64,000 nt of DNA from Falsochrobactrum tianjinense (GCF_019100495.1 NZ_JAHRVA010000003.1:248001-312000); one strand, 5' to 3'; numbered from the stretch's first letter, positions 16,370 through 25,641 are shown. Translations and numbers: made by a program. The notes: generated by a model not told the origin, from the sequence alone.

Positions 16370-17383
16370 ATGCAGCTTGGAAAAACTCTGTTCGCGTCTG
16401 TCGCGCTTGCCAGCGTTATGGCCGCAGGCGGCGCTTTCGCCGATACATCATCGAAGAAAATTGCGTTCTCCAATAATTATGCTGGCAATTCATGGCGGCA
16501 GGCGATGCTGGAAAGCTGGGACAAGGTGACGAAGGAAGCCGTCAGCGCTGGCATCGTGTCCGCTGCCGATGCTTTTACGACCGCCGAAAACCAGGCGACC
16601 GAGCAGGCCGCGCAAATCCAGAACATGATTCTTCAAGGCTACGACGCCATTGTCATCAATGCCGCCTCTCCGACGGCGCTTAATGGCGCGGTCAAGGAAG
16701 CCTGCGACGCGGGTATCACGGTCGTTTCCTTCGATGGGATAGTGACCGAGCCATGCGCGTGGCGCATTGCGGTTGACTTCAAGGCCATGGGCGAAGGTCA
16801 GATCGACTATCTGGCCAAACGCTTGCCGGACGGCGGCAACCTGCTGGAAATCCGCGGTCTCGCCGGTGTTTCCGTTGATGATAATATACATGCAGGTATC
16901 CAAGAGGGCGTGAGCAAGCATCCGAACTTCAAAATCGTGGGGTCGGTCAATGGAGATTGGGCCGCTGATGTTGCCCAACGCGCTGTGGCCGGAATCCTTC
17001 CGAGCCTGCCGAAAGTCGATGCGGTTGTAACGCAGGGTGGCGACGGCTATGGCGCCGCACAGGCTTTTGCTGCCGCCAAACGTGAAACGCCGATCATCAT
17101 CATGGGCAATCGTGAAGACGAACTGCAATGGTGGAAGCAGCAGAAAGATGAAAACGGCTATGAAACCATGTCGGTTTCGATTGCGCCGGGTGTCTCCACT
17201 CTTGCTTTCTGGGTCGCCCAGCAGATTCTTGACGGCAAGGACGTTGAGAAGGAACTCGTGGTTCCATTTCTCAGCATAAGCCAGGATTCCCTCGAAGACG
17301 ACCTCGCCAACACCCCGAAGGGTAGCGTGGCAAATGTCGAGTACACGCTCGAGGATGCGCAAAAGGTCATCGGCGCGAAATAA
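16370..17383 (+). CDS. Sugar ABC transporter periplasmic binding protein (RbsB/Peripla_BP_4 family)
   Basis: 337 residues. Signal peptide MQLGKTLFASVALASVMAAGGAFA, then a two-lobe pentose/hexose-binding fold: ISFSNN-like first strand (KIAFSNNYAGNSWRQ), QAAQIQNMILQGYDAIVINAASPTAL, VVSFDGIV and QGGDGYGAAQAFAAAK are the familiar lobe segments. GGGAGG lies five bases before the ATG. First gene of an operon with ATPase, two permeases and an SMP-30-like protein. The ligand (sugar, polyol or autoinducer-like compound) cannot be told from the sequence. Confidence 0.92.
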   Translation: MQLGKTLFASVALASVMAAGGAFADTSSKKIAFSNNYAGNSWRQAMLESWDKVTKEAVSAGIVSAADAFTTAENQATEQAAQIQNMILQGYDAIVINAASPTALNGAVKEACDAGITVVSFDGIVTEPCAWRIAVDFKAMGEGQIDYLAKRLPDGGNLLEIRGLAGVSVDDNIHAGIQEGVSKHPNFKIVGSVNGDWAADVAQRAVAGILPSLPKVDAVVTQGGDGYGAAQAFAAAKRETPIIIMGNREDELQWWKQQKDENGYETMSVSIAPGVSTLAFWVAQQILDGKDVEKELVVPFLSISQDSLEDDLANTPKGSVANVEYTLEDAQKVIGAK

Positions 17384-17400
17384 TCGCAGCCCATCAAACA

Positions 17401-17424
17401 GGGGCGGGCTCATTTACCCGTCCC
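17401..17424. repeat. Hairpin 3' of the sugar-binding protein gene
   Basis: GGGGCGGG and CCCGTCCC pair (one G-T wobble) around an eight-base loop, 17 bp after the binding-protein stop and before the ATPase start at 17451. A likely 3'-end stabiliser/attenuator that keeps binding-protein mRNA more abundant than the rest of the operon. Confidence 0.55.
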
Positions 17425-17450
17425 TCCTTATCTCCAGATATAGTTCGAGC

Positions 17451-18911
17451 ATGTCAGAACCAGTCGTGAAACAAGAGGTCGTCGCAGCCCGCAATATCCG
17501 CGTGCAGTTTGGCGCCGTAAAAGCACTGGATGGCGCGGAACTTGTGATCCGTGAAGGCGAGTGCGTCGGGCTTGTGGGCCATAATGGCGCTGGCAAATCC
17601 ACTATCGTCAATGTGATCAACGGCGGATTAAAACCGCATGAGGGTAGCATCTCCTATCAGGGAGAGGCGGAGCACGGAGTCACGGCGGCGCACAAACATG
17701 GCATTCGCTGTGTTTTTCAGGAATTATCGCTGTTTCCCAATCTGACAATTGCTGAAAATGTCCGCATCATGCAGCGCGATCTTGATGGTTCGAACTGGCG
17801 GAGCAAGGCGCTCAGCCTCATTTCCGGCAAGCTTGATGAAATTTTCCCCGACCACAAGATCGATTGCGGAGCTACCATTGACGAGCTTTCCATTGCGGAA
17901 CGGCAAATGGTTGAGATCGCCATCAACTTCACTGCTCCGCGCAACGCCCCCAAACTAGTCATTCTGGATGAGCCGACTTCCTCGCTCGATGCAGGCATTG
18001 CAGCGCAGCTTATGGCTTATGTCCGGCGGTTCGTGGCAACCGGCGGGGCAGTGATCCTGATTTCACATATGCTTGGAGAAATTCTCTCCACATCCGACCG
18101 CATCGTCGTCATGAAGGATGGCAAGGTCGTTGCCAATCGGCCAGCAGAGGAATTCACCAACCGCAGTCTTGTTGAGGCTATGGGCAGCGTCGAACGCGAG
18201 AAAGCTGCACGCCGCCCTGCTTCGACTGAAGCCAAAGGTAGTCCTGTTCTGGCTCGCTCCGCGCTCAACGAAGATTTGAAGTCATTTGAAGCCTTCAAAG
18301 GCGAAGTTATCGGGCTTGCCGGACTTGCAGGGCATGGCCAGACCAGGATGCTTCTCGACCTTTACTATGCACACAGGTCCAACTGGCTACCTGCTCGCAA
18401 TTGCGAAATAGCTTTTGTTGCAGGTGATCGCAGTCTCAACGGCACGTTCCCGCTCTGGAGCATCCTGCACAATCTAACCATCAACTCGCTTGATCGACTT
18501 TCATCACTGAAGCTTACCGATCAGGCGCGTGAAAATAAGCTTGGTGCGCAATGGAAAGACAAAATTCACATTCGCACACCCGATATGAACAATCGTATCC
18601 TTTCGCTTTCTGGCGGCAATCAGCAGAAAGTGCTGTTTGCCCGAGCGCTTGCCACAAGCGCCAATACTATCCTGATGGATGATCCCATGCGCGGCGTCGA
18701 TGTGGGAACCAAGCAGGAAGTCTATGAAATCCTGCGCAATGAGGCTGAAAATGGCCGAACCTTTGTTTGGTATTCTACCGAAATGGACGAAATCGAGCTT
18801 TGCGATCGCGTCTATGTCTTCCGTGACGGTGCGATTGTGACTGAACTTATCGGTGATGAAATCACGGAAAAGAACGTGCTTGCTGCATCTTTTGAGGGAG
18901 GGCACGATTAA
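17451..18911 (+). CDS. Sugar ABC transporter ATP-binding protein, tandem-domain (RbsA/XylG family)
   Basis: 486 residues from the ATG at 17451; an upstream in-frame start lies inside the binding-protein gene and is unlikely. First ABC domain: Walker A GHNGAGKST, Q-loop CVFQELSLFPNLT, signature-equivalent LSIAERQMVEIA, Walker B LVILDEPTSSLD. Second domain: degenerate Walker A GLAGHGQTRML, intact LSGGNQQKVLFARAL and DDPMRGVDVGTK, as usual for RbsA. The second domain is compressed: the stretch between its Walker A and signature is shorter than usual, lacking the typical G-I-x-L-D-G hairpin. Overlaps the next permease start. Confidence 0.9.
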   Translation: MSEPVVKQEVVAARNIRVQFGAVKALDGAELVIREGECVGLVGHNGAGKSTIVNVINGGLKPHEGSISYQGEAEHGVTAAHKHGIRCVFQELSLFPNLTIAENVRIMQRDLDGSNWRSKALSLISGKLDEIFPDHKIDCGATIDELSIAERQMVEIAINFTAPRNAPKLVILDEPTSSLDAGIAAQLMAYVRRFVATGGAVILISHMLGEILSTSDRIVVMKDGKVVANRPAEEFTNRSLVEAMGSVEREKAARRPASTEAKGSPVLARSALNEDLKSFEAFKGEVIGLAGLAGHGQTRMLLDLYYAHRSNWLPARNCEIAFVAGDRSLNGTFPLWSILHNLTINSLDRLSSLKLTDQARENKLGAQWKDKIHIRTPDMNNRILSLSGGNQQKVLFARALATSANTILMDDPMRGVDVGTKQEVYEILRNEAENGRTFVWYSTEMDEIELCDRVYVFRDGAIVTELIGDEITEKNVLAASFEGGHD

Positions 18912-19849
18912 TGCGCTTCTCTTCTTCTTCCATTCGCCTGCTGACTCCGATTTTCTCGCTGGCTTTGCTTCTGGCTGCTGTTTTCTATATGCAGCCGCGC
19001 GCCATGAGCTATACTGGGCTGAACCTGCTGTTCAATCTGGCCGTTCCAATCGCGCTTGCGACCATCGCGCAAATGCTCATCATGGCGGTCAACGATCTTG
19101 ATCTTTCGATGGGAACTTTCGTGAGTTTCGCGGTCTGTGTGGCCGCGACCTATCTGAATACTACCCCCTTGGTCGGGGTTCTCATTCTGGTTGCCGCCAT
19201 TGCCGCCTATGCGGCGCTTGGCGCCATTATCCACCTGCGTAACTTGCCTTCCATCGTCGTGACATTGGGCATGAGCTTTGTCTGGGGCGGTCTGGCGGTC
19301 CTTTTGCTGCCGTCTCCGGGGGGCCACGCGCCTGAATGGGCGCGCTGGGTAATGACAACCAAGCCACCTTTCGTTCCGATGGCCATTGTTGCCAGCGTTC
19401 TGATCGCACTTGTCACTCATTTCATCATCATGCGTACTACATTTGGTGTGCTGATACGCGGGGCTGGCGGTAACGCGCGCTCCATCGAACGTGCCGGTTG
19501 GTCAATCGTCGCCATACGGGCTGCGACCTATGCGCTCGCGGCTTTCTTTGCCATATTGGCCGGTATCGCTCTTGTCGGCCTGACTACATCTGCCGATGCC
19601 AATATCGCGCTTCGCTACACGCTGCTTTCCATTGCCGGCGTTATTCTTGGTGGCGGTGAATTCGTTGGTGGGCGCATATCGCCCATCGGGGCCGTCGTCG
19701 GCGCACTGACCTTGACGCTTGCCGGCTCGTTCCTTTCATTCATGCGTATTTCGCCCGACTGGCAGATCGGTGCGCAAGGTGCGATCCTGATTGCAGTCTT
19801 GGCATTGCGTCTCTTCCTCAATCGCCTCGAAAAGCGGGAGAAAAAGTGA
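18911..19849 (+). CDS. Sugar ABC transporter permease, RbsC family (first)
   Basis: 312 residues, eight to ten hydrophobic helices, BPD_transp_2 type. The conserved cytoplasmic coupling segment RGAGGNARSIERAGW and the C-terminal GGGEFVGGRISPIGAVVGAL loop mark the family. It shares one base with the ATPase stop and its own stop overlaps the next permease start, so the transporter has two different permease chains rather than an RbsC homodimer. Confidence 0.92.
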   Translation: MRFSSSSIRLLTPIFSLALLLAAVFYMQPRAMSYTGLNLLFNLAVPIALATIAQMLIMAVNDLDLSMGTFVSFAVCVAATYLNTTPLVGVLILVAAIAAYAALGAIIHLRNLPSIVVTLGMSFVWGGLAVLLLPSPGGHAPEWARWVMTTKPPFVPMAIVASVLIALVTHFIIMRTTFGVLIRGAGGNARSIERAGWSIVAIRAATYALAAFFAILAGIALVGLTTSADANIALRYTLLSIAGVILGGGEFVGGRISPIGAVVGALTLTLAGSFLSFMRISPDWQIGAQGAILIAVLALRLFLNRLEKREKK

Positions 19850-20796
19850 TGAACGCTCTTTTCCTTCTCTCACATCGTCCGTGGATATGGTCTTTCGTTG
19901 CGACAATTGCCGTCTGGGTTATCACGATTGTTTTTACCGGTAGCGCTGGGGTCCATGGCCTGTCGCATGCGGCATTCACCTTCGCTTCCTTCTCGGTGAT
20001 TGTGGGTCTCGGGCAGATGTTCGTGATCACATTGGGGCCGGGCAATATCGACCTTTCCGTGCCTGCCACCATGACACTTGCCGCAACGATCGCGCTCAAG
20101 CTCATGGACTCACAGGAAAGCATGATCCTTGCAGGGCTGGCAGCCGCCATCCTGATCGGTCTTGCTGTGGGCATATGCAATTATGCGCTGATAAAGCTTC
20201 TGCGCATTCCTCCGATCATAGCCACCCTGTCACTGAGCTTCCTCGTGCAATCCACGGCAATCTGGAGCAATCGCGGCCTGCGCGTAAAACCGCCGGAAAG
20301 TCTTGCTCAATTCACCACCTCATCGACGCTTGGCGTGCCCAATGTTGCTATCATAGCGCTGCTCCTGTCGGTCATTGGCTGGGTTTTGCTTAAAAAGAGC
20401 ATTTACGGACGCTGGATTTCCGCGGTCGGCCAAAACCCGTTCGCAGCACGTATGGCAGGTGTTCCGGTCGATGGCGCGCGCTTTGTAACCTATCTGCTCT
20501 GTGCCGTTCTGGCCTCGCTTTGCGGGTTTTTGCTCGCCTGCTTCTCGGGGGGAGCAGCACTCAATATGGGTACGGAATATCTGCTGATGTCGATTGCTGT
20601 GGTTATCATTGGCGGCACAGCCGTGGCCGGTGGTGATTCCAATGTCCCCGGCATATGGGGTGCGGCTCTCTTCATGTTCCTCATCGTTTCAATGCTCAAT
20701 ACCTATGGTTTTGGTGCTGGCGTTCGCCTCGTTCTGACCGGCTTCACCATCATCGCGGTAATTTTACTCGCCAGTAGTCGCAGGCGTGAGCGTTAG
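19846..20796 (+). CDS. Sugar ABC transporter permease, RbsC family (second)
   Basis: 316 residues, same family as the preceding gene. Visible: GQMFVITLGPGNIDLSVPATMTL in the family's first signature region, AVGQNPFAARMAGVPVDGARFVTYLL in the coupling loop, and IIGGTAVAGGDSNVPGIWGAAL near the C terminus. Translationally coupled (ATGA) to the first permease. The two permeases probably form a heterodimeric channel. Confidence 0.92.
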   Translation: MMNALFLLSHRPWIWSFVATIAVWVITIVFTGSAGVHGLSHAAFTFASFSVIVGLGQMFVITLGPGNIDLSVPATMTLAATIALKLMDSQESMILAGLAAAILIGLAVGICNYALIKLLRIPPIIATLSLSFLVQSTAIWSNRGLRVKPPESLAQFTTSSTLGVPNVAIIALLLSVIGWVLLKKSIYGRWISAVGQNPFAARMAGVPVDGARFVTYLLCAVLASLCGFLLACFSGGAALNMGTEYLLMSIAVVIIGGTAVAGGDSNVPGIWGAALFMFLIVSMLNTYGFGAGVRLVLTGFTIIAVILLASSRRRER

Positions 20797-20820
20797 GCAT
20801 TTCTTCCCGGAGTTAATTCC

Positions 20821-21741
20821 TTGTTCCAGAATAATTCGATCTACGAAATTCACCATGAGCGTTTCCGGCAGATGATCGTGCCAAGTGCTGACCTGGATGA
20901 ACTTTATACCGGCTGCCGCTGGGCAGAAGGCCCCGTCTGGTTCAACGACCAGGACTGTCTCCTGTGGAGCGATATTCCAAACCAGCGTATTCTGCGCTGG
21001 GTGCCGGAAGGAGGGGTCTCTGTTTTTCGTGATCCCTCGAATTTTGCCAATGGCAATACCCGTGATCGCGAAGGCCGTCTTATCACCTGCGAGCATGGCG
21101 GACGGCGCGTTACTCGCACCGAAGTCGATGGCAGCATAACCGTGCTTGCGGATAGTTATCGGGGCAAAAAGCTCAACGCACCCAATGATGTCATTGTGCG
21201 TTCCGATGGTTCGGTCTGGTTTACTGACCCGACTTACGGCATTCTAGCCGACTATGAGGGTTACAAGGCCGAACCGGAGCAGCCGACACGCAATGTCTAT
21301 CGCCTCGATCCGGGCACGGGTGAACTGGTAGCAATCATTACTGATTTCCAGCAACCAAACGGTCTTGCTTTCTCACCTGATGAAACAAGGCTGTTTGTTG
21401 CCGACAGCGCCTATAGCCATGATGAAGCCGCGCCGCGCCATATTCGCGTCTTTAACGTGGTGGATGACGGGAGAAGCGTTAGCGGTGGAGATATATTCTG
21501 CACCATCGACAAAGGCTTGCCTGACGGTTTCCGCTTCGATACGGACGGTAATCTGTGGACCAGCGCGGCCGACGGAGTGCACTGCTTTTCACCGGAAGGC
21601 ACATTACTCGGAAAGATCAGAACGCCGCAAACAGTCGCTAATTTGACCTTCGGAGGCGCACGCCGCAATCGCCTGTTCATTGCGGCGACCAAATCACTTT
21701 ATGCGGTTTATCTCACGGTAACTGGCGCACAATATCCCTAG
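20821..21741 (+). CDS. SMP-30/gluconolactonase/LRE-like lactonase
   Basis: 306 residues of a six-bladed beta-propeller hydrolase. The metal-site signatures are visible: RWAEGPVWF (Glu), APNDVIVRSDGSVWFTDPTYGI (Asn, Asp) and a VADSAYSH segment with the second catalytic Asp. Start is TTG at 20821 with CCCGGAG upstream. Family members open sugar lactones such as gluconolactone. As the last gene of the sugar ABC operon it probably acts on the lactone formed from the imported sugar, but the sugar dehydrogenase that would make it is not in this operon. Confidence 0.87.
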   Translation: MFQNNSIYEIHHERFRQMIVPSADLDELYTGCRWAEGPVWFNDQDCLLWSDIPNQRILRWVPEGGVSVFRDPSNFANGNTRDREGRLITCEHGGRRVTRTEVDGSITVLADSYRGKKLNAPNDVIVRSDGSVWFTDPTYGILADYEGYKAEPEQPTRNVYRLDPGTGELVAIITDFQQPNGLAFSPDETRLFVADSAYSHDEAAPRHIRVFNVVDDGRSVSGGDIFCTIDKGLPDGFRFDTDGNLWTSAADGVHCFSPEGTLLGKIRTPQTVANLTFGGARRNRLFIAATKSLYAVYLTVTGAQYP

Positions 21742-21742
21742 T

Positions 21743-21807
21743 GGTCTGATACCAACATTTGCATCCCTCGGTTCAAGCGTTGAGCAAATGTTGGCATCAA
21801 CAAGACC
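21743..21807. repeat. Palindromic intergenic repeat element 1
   Basis: Left arm GGTCTGATACCAACATTTGC (21743-21762) is mirrored, with a small insertion, at 21784-21807. The core arms CCAACATTTGC / GCAAATGTTGG match perfectly over 11 bp. It begins two bases after the lactonase stop. Form and position suggest a dispersed intergenic repeat, possibly acting as a terminator between convergent genes. Confidence 0.7.
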
Positions 21808-21829
21808 GCTGGCATTTATATGTATCTGC

Positions 21830-21897
21830 TGGATTTTTCGAATTTGACGTTTGAAACACCATGTGTCAGCCGGGGCTCAAACGTCAAATTCAATCCA
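21830..21897. repeat. Palindromic intergenic repeat element 2
   Basis: Perfect 15-bp arms GAATTTGACGTTTGA (21840-21854) and TCAAACGTCAAATTC (21877-21891), extended outward by TGGATT/AATCCA with a four-base bulge. The 22-bp loop is unpaired. A second, unrelated palindrome in the same gap as element 1, between the convergent lactonase and Cfa-like genes. Confidence 0.75.
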
Positions 21898-21981
21898 CGA
21901 GTGTGATGAATTTCAACCCGAAACTGGTCCGTAACTCTGCACCAGAGAGCTTTGCGTCCCTTGGCGAATTTCCTGTGCCGC

Positions 21982-23259
21982 TCAAATCGCTGTGCGGTAA
22001 ATATCATTGCGTGTTTGGGGGACGGGGGAAAGGCCGCGTTTGCGTTTTGATGCCAGCGTTTGATTGATCTGCACGGTGCCGCGTTCAAAAGCCAGCGCAC
22101 AGCCGGAAAGATAAAGTATCCAGAGGCGCGCTTTCCTGTAGCCGACTTCTGCGACCGCCTGATCGAAATTCGCATTGAGTTGCTCCGCCCAGAGGCGGCA
22201 GGTCCGACCGTAATGTTCCCGCAGATTTTCCACATCATGGACCTCGAAACCGTGCCCTTCGAGATTCCCGATGGTCATGCCCAGGTGATCAAGTTCGCCG
22301 CCGGGGAAAATATATTTCACAAGTGCAAGATGCTCGGCGCTTTTTCGCCGGAATGCTTTTTTGTTTTTCTTCATCCGGCGCGTGATTGCATGATGCAGAT
22401 AAAGCCCGCCCGGTCGCATCAGCCGCCTGACAGAATCGAAATATGTATCGTAATTGGCAATGCCTACATGCTCGAACATGCCGATGGAGGAAATCTTGTC
22501 GAATTCACCATCGAGTTCCGTATAGGATTTGACGTGGATCGTGATCCTGTCCTCCAGCCCCGCAGCCTTGATGCGCTGGCGGGCGAGTTCGGTCTGGGCT
22601 TCTGACAGCGAAACACCGGTGCCGGTGACCCCATATTTCTGGGCGGCATAGATGAGGAATGCGCCCCAGCCGCAGCCAATGTCGAGAAGCCGGTCGCCGG
22701 GCTGGAGACGCAGCTTGCGGCAGATCAGTTCGAGCTTGTCCTCCTGGGCCTGGTCGATGCTGTTGGACCAGTCCGTAAAGTAACCGCAGGTGTAAACCAT
22801 GCGTTTGTCGAGAAAGAGCTGATAGAATTCATTCGATACATCGTAGTGATGCGTAATGGCTTCCTTGTTCGACCCGCTCACAAAGGGAGTTTTGCCAGCG
22901 GCATGAAAATCGGCCGACTGTTTGCCCGAAAGGAGGATTGAAGGAATATCTTTCAAAAGCTGCCATTTGGGCAAAGCCTTGATCCGCTCTTTAAGGTGCC
23001 CGTCGAACTTCTGGGCCACCAGATCGAATATGGTGCCATTCCTGATATCGATCCGCCCAGAGGTCCAGATGTCTATGAGCGAATCGTAATTGGGCTTCAA
23101 CATCAACTGCCGAACCACAGACGGATCATTGATTAATAGAACGGGTCCGTCGAATGCCCCGATTTGCGTGCCATCCCACAGTTCTACGGTGAATTGTGGC
23201 CTGATGGTTTCGACCACCGTGCGCAGGATGCGTAACAATTTCGGGTTTTCTATCGCCAT
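21982..23259 (-). CDS. Cyclopropane-fatty-acyl-phospholipid synthase family SAM methyltransferase
   Basis: About 425 residues with the start at 23259 (MAIENPKLL). N-terminal lipid-binding domain (to about 150), then a SAM-methyltransferase core: YDVSNEFYQLFLDKRMVYTCGYF, LLDIGCGWGAFLIYAAQKYG (SAM loop), GMFEHVG, YLHHAITRR and KYIFPGGELDH are all Cfa signatures. It transfers a methylene from SAM to unsaturated acyl chains in membrane phospholipids, or a related modification. The C-terminal tail after FERGTVQINQ is polar. It sits 102 bp after ridA on the same strand and may have its own promoter. Confidence 0.88.
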   Translation of the reverse strand: MAIENPKLLRILRTVVETIRPQFTVELWDGTQIGAFDGPVLLINDPSVVRQLMLKPNYDSLIDIWTSGRIDIRNGTIFDLVAQKFDGHLKERIKALPKWQLLKDIPSILLSGKQSADFHAAGKTPFVSGSNKEAITHHYDVSNEFYQLFLDKRMVYTCGYFTDWSNSIDQAQEDKLELICRKLRLQPGDRLLDIGCGWGAFLIYAAQKYGVTGTGVSLSEAQTELARQRIKAAGLEDRITIHVKSYTELDGEFDKISSIGMFEHVGIANYDTYFDSVRRLMRPGGLYLHHAITRRMKKNKKAFRRKSAEHLALVKYIFPGGELDHLGMTIGNLEGHGFEVHDVENLREHYGRTCRLWAEQLNANFDQAVAEVGYRKARLWILYLSGCALAFERGTVQINQTLASKRKRGLSPVPQTRNDIYRTAI

Positions 23260-23361
23260 TCGATGCCTCCGCCTCAGAAACGGCTTCCATTCTGAGTATC
23301 GTTGTCGCCTGATGTCAGTTCCCGCGCCGGCGCGTTTTGTTCGCGGCCCGGGCGGCAGCAT

Positions 23362-23757
23362 TCATGATAAAGGCTTATATGCAATGACGTCCATTTCTAC
23401 TTTCGCGTCGACCATCAAGGGTGACTGGACTGTGGAGCGCGCTGGCGGATGATCGATGAAGTGTTTTTGAAACACTGCATTGAAGCTGGAAAAATCCCGC
23501 GCATCGTCAAGCCATGCATTGACCTTCACAACATCGGCGAGCGTGCAATCGGCCAGAGCCAGAACATCCTTGATGTTGGCAATAACCTGTTCAGTTTGGG
23601 CGATAATATTTCCGGCTATGACCTCGCCATCAACTGTCGGAACCTGACCGGAAACATAGACGAAATCGCCTGCGCGCACTGCCTTTGCAAACGGACGGCG
23701 CTGACCGCCTGCCTGACTGTCGGCGGTTTCGTAACGAACCAGTTTTTCATTGCTCAT
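23362..23757 (-). CDS. RidA family reactive imine/enamine deaminase
   Basis: 131 residues (YjgF/YER057c/UK114). Recognisable: FVYVSGQVP near 32-40, QTEQVIANIKDVLALADCTLADVVKVNAWLDD and the C-terminal RSTVQSPLMVDAKVEMDVIAY, whose Arg is the carboxylate-binding residue. RidA hydrolyses 2-aminoacrylate and related imines released by PLP enzymes. It lies 49 bp after the peptide-transporter ATPase in the same direction, so it probably protects against imines formed when imported (D-)amino acids or peptides are degraded. Confidence 0.9.
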   Translation of the reverse strand: MSNEKLVRYETADSQAGGQRRPFAKAVRAGDFVYVSGQVPTVDGEVIAGNIIAQTEQVIANIKDVLALADCTLADVVKVNAWLDDARDFSSFNAVFQKHFIDHPPARSTVQSPLMVDAKVEMDVIAYKPLS

Positions 23758-23806
23758 GGGTATCTCCTTAATTCAATCTGCGACGTCGATAGCATAGAAT
23801 CTTCGT

Positions 23807-25639
23807 TCACGCTGCAGAAAGCCGTTCGTCTCTGTCTGAAAGGTCGTGGACGAGATGCCCCGGCGAAACTTCGATATAGTTGCGTTTTGGCGGTACATAA
23901 TCGAGTGGACGCAGCGGGCTCTTTATTTCCTCGCTTAATCTGGGCCGTGCCAGATCGCGGGTCGATGGATCAGGAATAGGAACGGCAGAAATCAAACGTC
24001 GCGTATAAGGATGCTGTGGATTGTTGAAGACCGCCTCCCGTGGACCAATCTCAACAATTTCGCCCAGATACATGACCGCCACCCGGTGGCTTATCCGTTC
24101 CACCACTGCCATATCATGGCTGATGAAAAGATAGGCGAGATCTCGTTGCTCCTGCAAATCCAGCAAAAGATTGGCAACCTGCGCCTTGACGGAGACGTCG
24201 AGTGCTGAAACGGCTTCGTCCGCCACGATCAGTTTTGGATTGAGGGCCAGAGCGCGCGCAATGGAAATGCGCTGACGCTGTCCGCCCGAAAACTCATGCG
24301 GGAAGCGGTCTGCCATTGATGCCGAAAGACCGACCTGCTCAAGCAGCTCCGCCACACGGGCTTTTGCTTCCACCTTGCCCATCAATTTGTGGGAGAAGAT
24401 AGGTTCGGCAATCGCCGCGCCAATTCTTATTCGCGGATTGAGAGAGGCGAAAGGGTCCTGAAAAATCATCTGCGCGTTGCGGCGCATCGTTCGCAACCCG
24501 GATGCGCCCAGTTTAGTTACATCCTGACCGTCGATAGTGATGCTGCCGGAAGTGGGCTGGAGCAGCCGCATGATCGCACGACCGGTTGTAGACTTCCCGC
24601 ATCCGGATTCCCCGACCAGTGCAAGTGTTTCACCCGGTCGGAGATTGAAGGAAACATTTTCCACGGCGTGAATGCGGCCATGAGGCAGATCAAACCGAAC
24701 AGCGAGATCGGAAGCCTGTAGTATGGGTGTGCGCTCCACGGGTACGGGCTTTGTTTCAGTGCCATCGGTAGCATGGCCTGTATCAGGGTCGACTTGCGGA
24801 AAACGCTTTGGCGCTCTCGCGTCGCCCATCGTCCCAAGTCGGGGAATGGAGGCGAGAAGCGATTTTGTATAGGCAGCTTTGGGCGCTGCAAAAATCTCTT
24901 CCGTACGCCCGGTTTCAATCATGTCACCGCGGAACATGACGACAGTGCGGTCAGCCACCTCCGCAACGACACCCATATCGTGGGTGATGAACAGGACCGC
25001 CATATTCTCTTCGCGCTGCAAATCCCGAATGAGATGCAGGATTTCGGCCTGAATGGTCACATCCAGCGCAGTCGTAGGCTCGTCGGCAATCAGGAGCTTG
25101 GGCCGGCAGGCCAATGCCATGGCGATCATTACCCGCTGGCGCATTCCGCCGGAAAATTTATGCGGATATTCTTTCAGCCGCGTTCTGGCGGCAGGAATGC
25201 GCACGCGCTCCATAAGGCGCAGGGCTTCGGATTCGGCCTGTTTCCAGCTTAATTTCTGATGAAGAACCAGAGCTTCCGCTAACTGATTGCCGACGGTGAA
25301 AACCGGATTAAGCGAAGTCATCGGCTCTTGAAAGATCATGCCTATGGAGCCGCCGCGCACGGAGCGCATTTCTTTTTCCGAAATCTGGAGAAGGTCGCGT
25401 CCACTCAGCAGAATGCGCCCTTCGGATTTGGACTTCTCCTTCGGTAGAAGGCGCATGGTGGAGAGGGCCGTTACGCTTTTACCCGATCCGCTTTCGCCGA
25501 CAATAGCGACCGTCTCTCCTGCATCGACGTGGAAACCGATATTACGGATAACGGAGCGCCAGCCATCTCCCATCTTGAACGAGGTTGTAAGGTTTTCAAC
25601 CGACAATACTGGCTGAGCGGCATTATTGGTGTCAGTCAT
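23807..25639 (-). CDS. Dipeptide/oligopeptide ABC transporter ATP-binding protein, fused DppD-DppF type
   Basis: 610 residues from the ATG at 25639 (MTDTNNAAQ); a longer frame would run into dppC. Two full ABC domains: first GESGSGKS, FQEPMTSLNPV, SGGMRQRVMIA, LLIADEPTTALDV; second GESGCGKST, FQDPFASLNPR, SGGQRQRISIA, LIVADEAVSALDV. A peptide-transporter tail (HPYTRRLISAVPIPDP) ends the second domain. It drives the DppBC channel; fusion of the two ATPases in one chain is common (GsiA-like). The start is two bases from the dppC stop. Confidence 0.93.
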   Translation of the reverse strand: MTDTNNAAQPVLSVENLTTSFKMGDGWRSVIRNIGFHVDAGETVAIVGESGSGKSVTALSTMRLLPKEKSKSEGRILLSGRDLLQISEKEMRSVRGGSIGMIFQEPMTSLNPVFTVGNQLAEALVLHQKLSWKQAESEALRLMERVRIPAARTRLKEYPHKFSGGMRQRVMIAMALACRPKLLIADEPTTALDVTIQAEILHLIRDLQREENMAVLFITHDMGVVAEVADRTVVMFRGDMIETGRTEEIFAAPKAAYTKSLLASIPRLGTMGDARAPKRFPQVDPDTGHATDGTETKPVPVERTPILQASDLAVRFDLPHGRIHAVENVSFNLRPGETLALVGESGCGKSTTGRAIMRLLQPTSGSITIDGQDVTKLGASGLRTMRRNAQMIFQDPFASLNPRIRIGAAIAEPIFSHKLMGKVEAKARVAELLEQVGLSASMADRFPHEFSGGQRQRISIARALALNPKLIVADEAVSALDVSVKAQVANLLLDLQEQRDLAYLFISHDMAVVERISHRVAVMYLGEIVEIGPREAVFNNPQHPYTRRLISAVPIPDPSTRDLARPRLSEEIKSPLRPLDYVPPKRNYIEVSPGHLVHDLSDRDERLSAA

Positions 25640-25641
25640 GA

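Noticed and set aside
16490-17413. 307-codon open frame opposite the sugar-binding protein gene
   Set aside because: Antisense shadow of a well-supported binding-protein gene; its translation has no family features.
17334-17450. Upstream extension of the sugar ATPase reading frame
   Set aside because: These 39 codons overlap the end of the binding-protein gene and the hairpin; the ATPase domain begins properly after the ATG at 17451.
18300-18360. Degenerate Walker A in the second domain of the RbsA-like ATPase, considered as inactivating damage
   Set aside because: Second domains of RbsA/XylG proteins normally carry a degenerate Walker A; the rest of the domain is intact.
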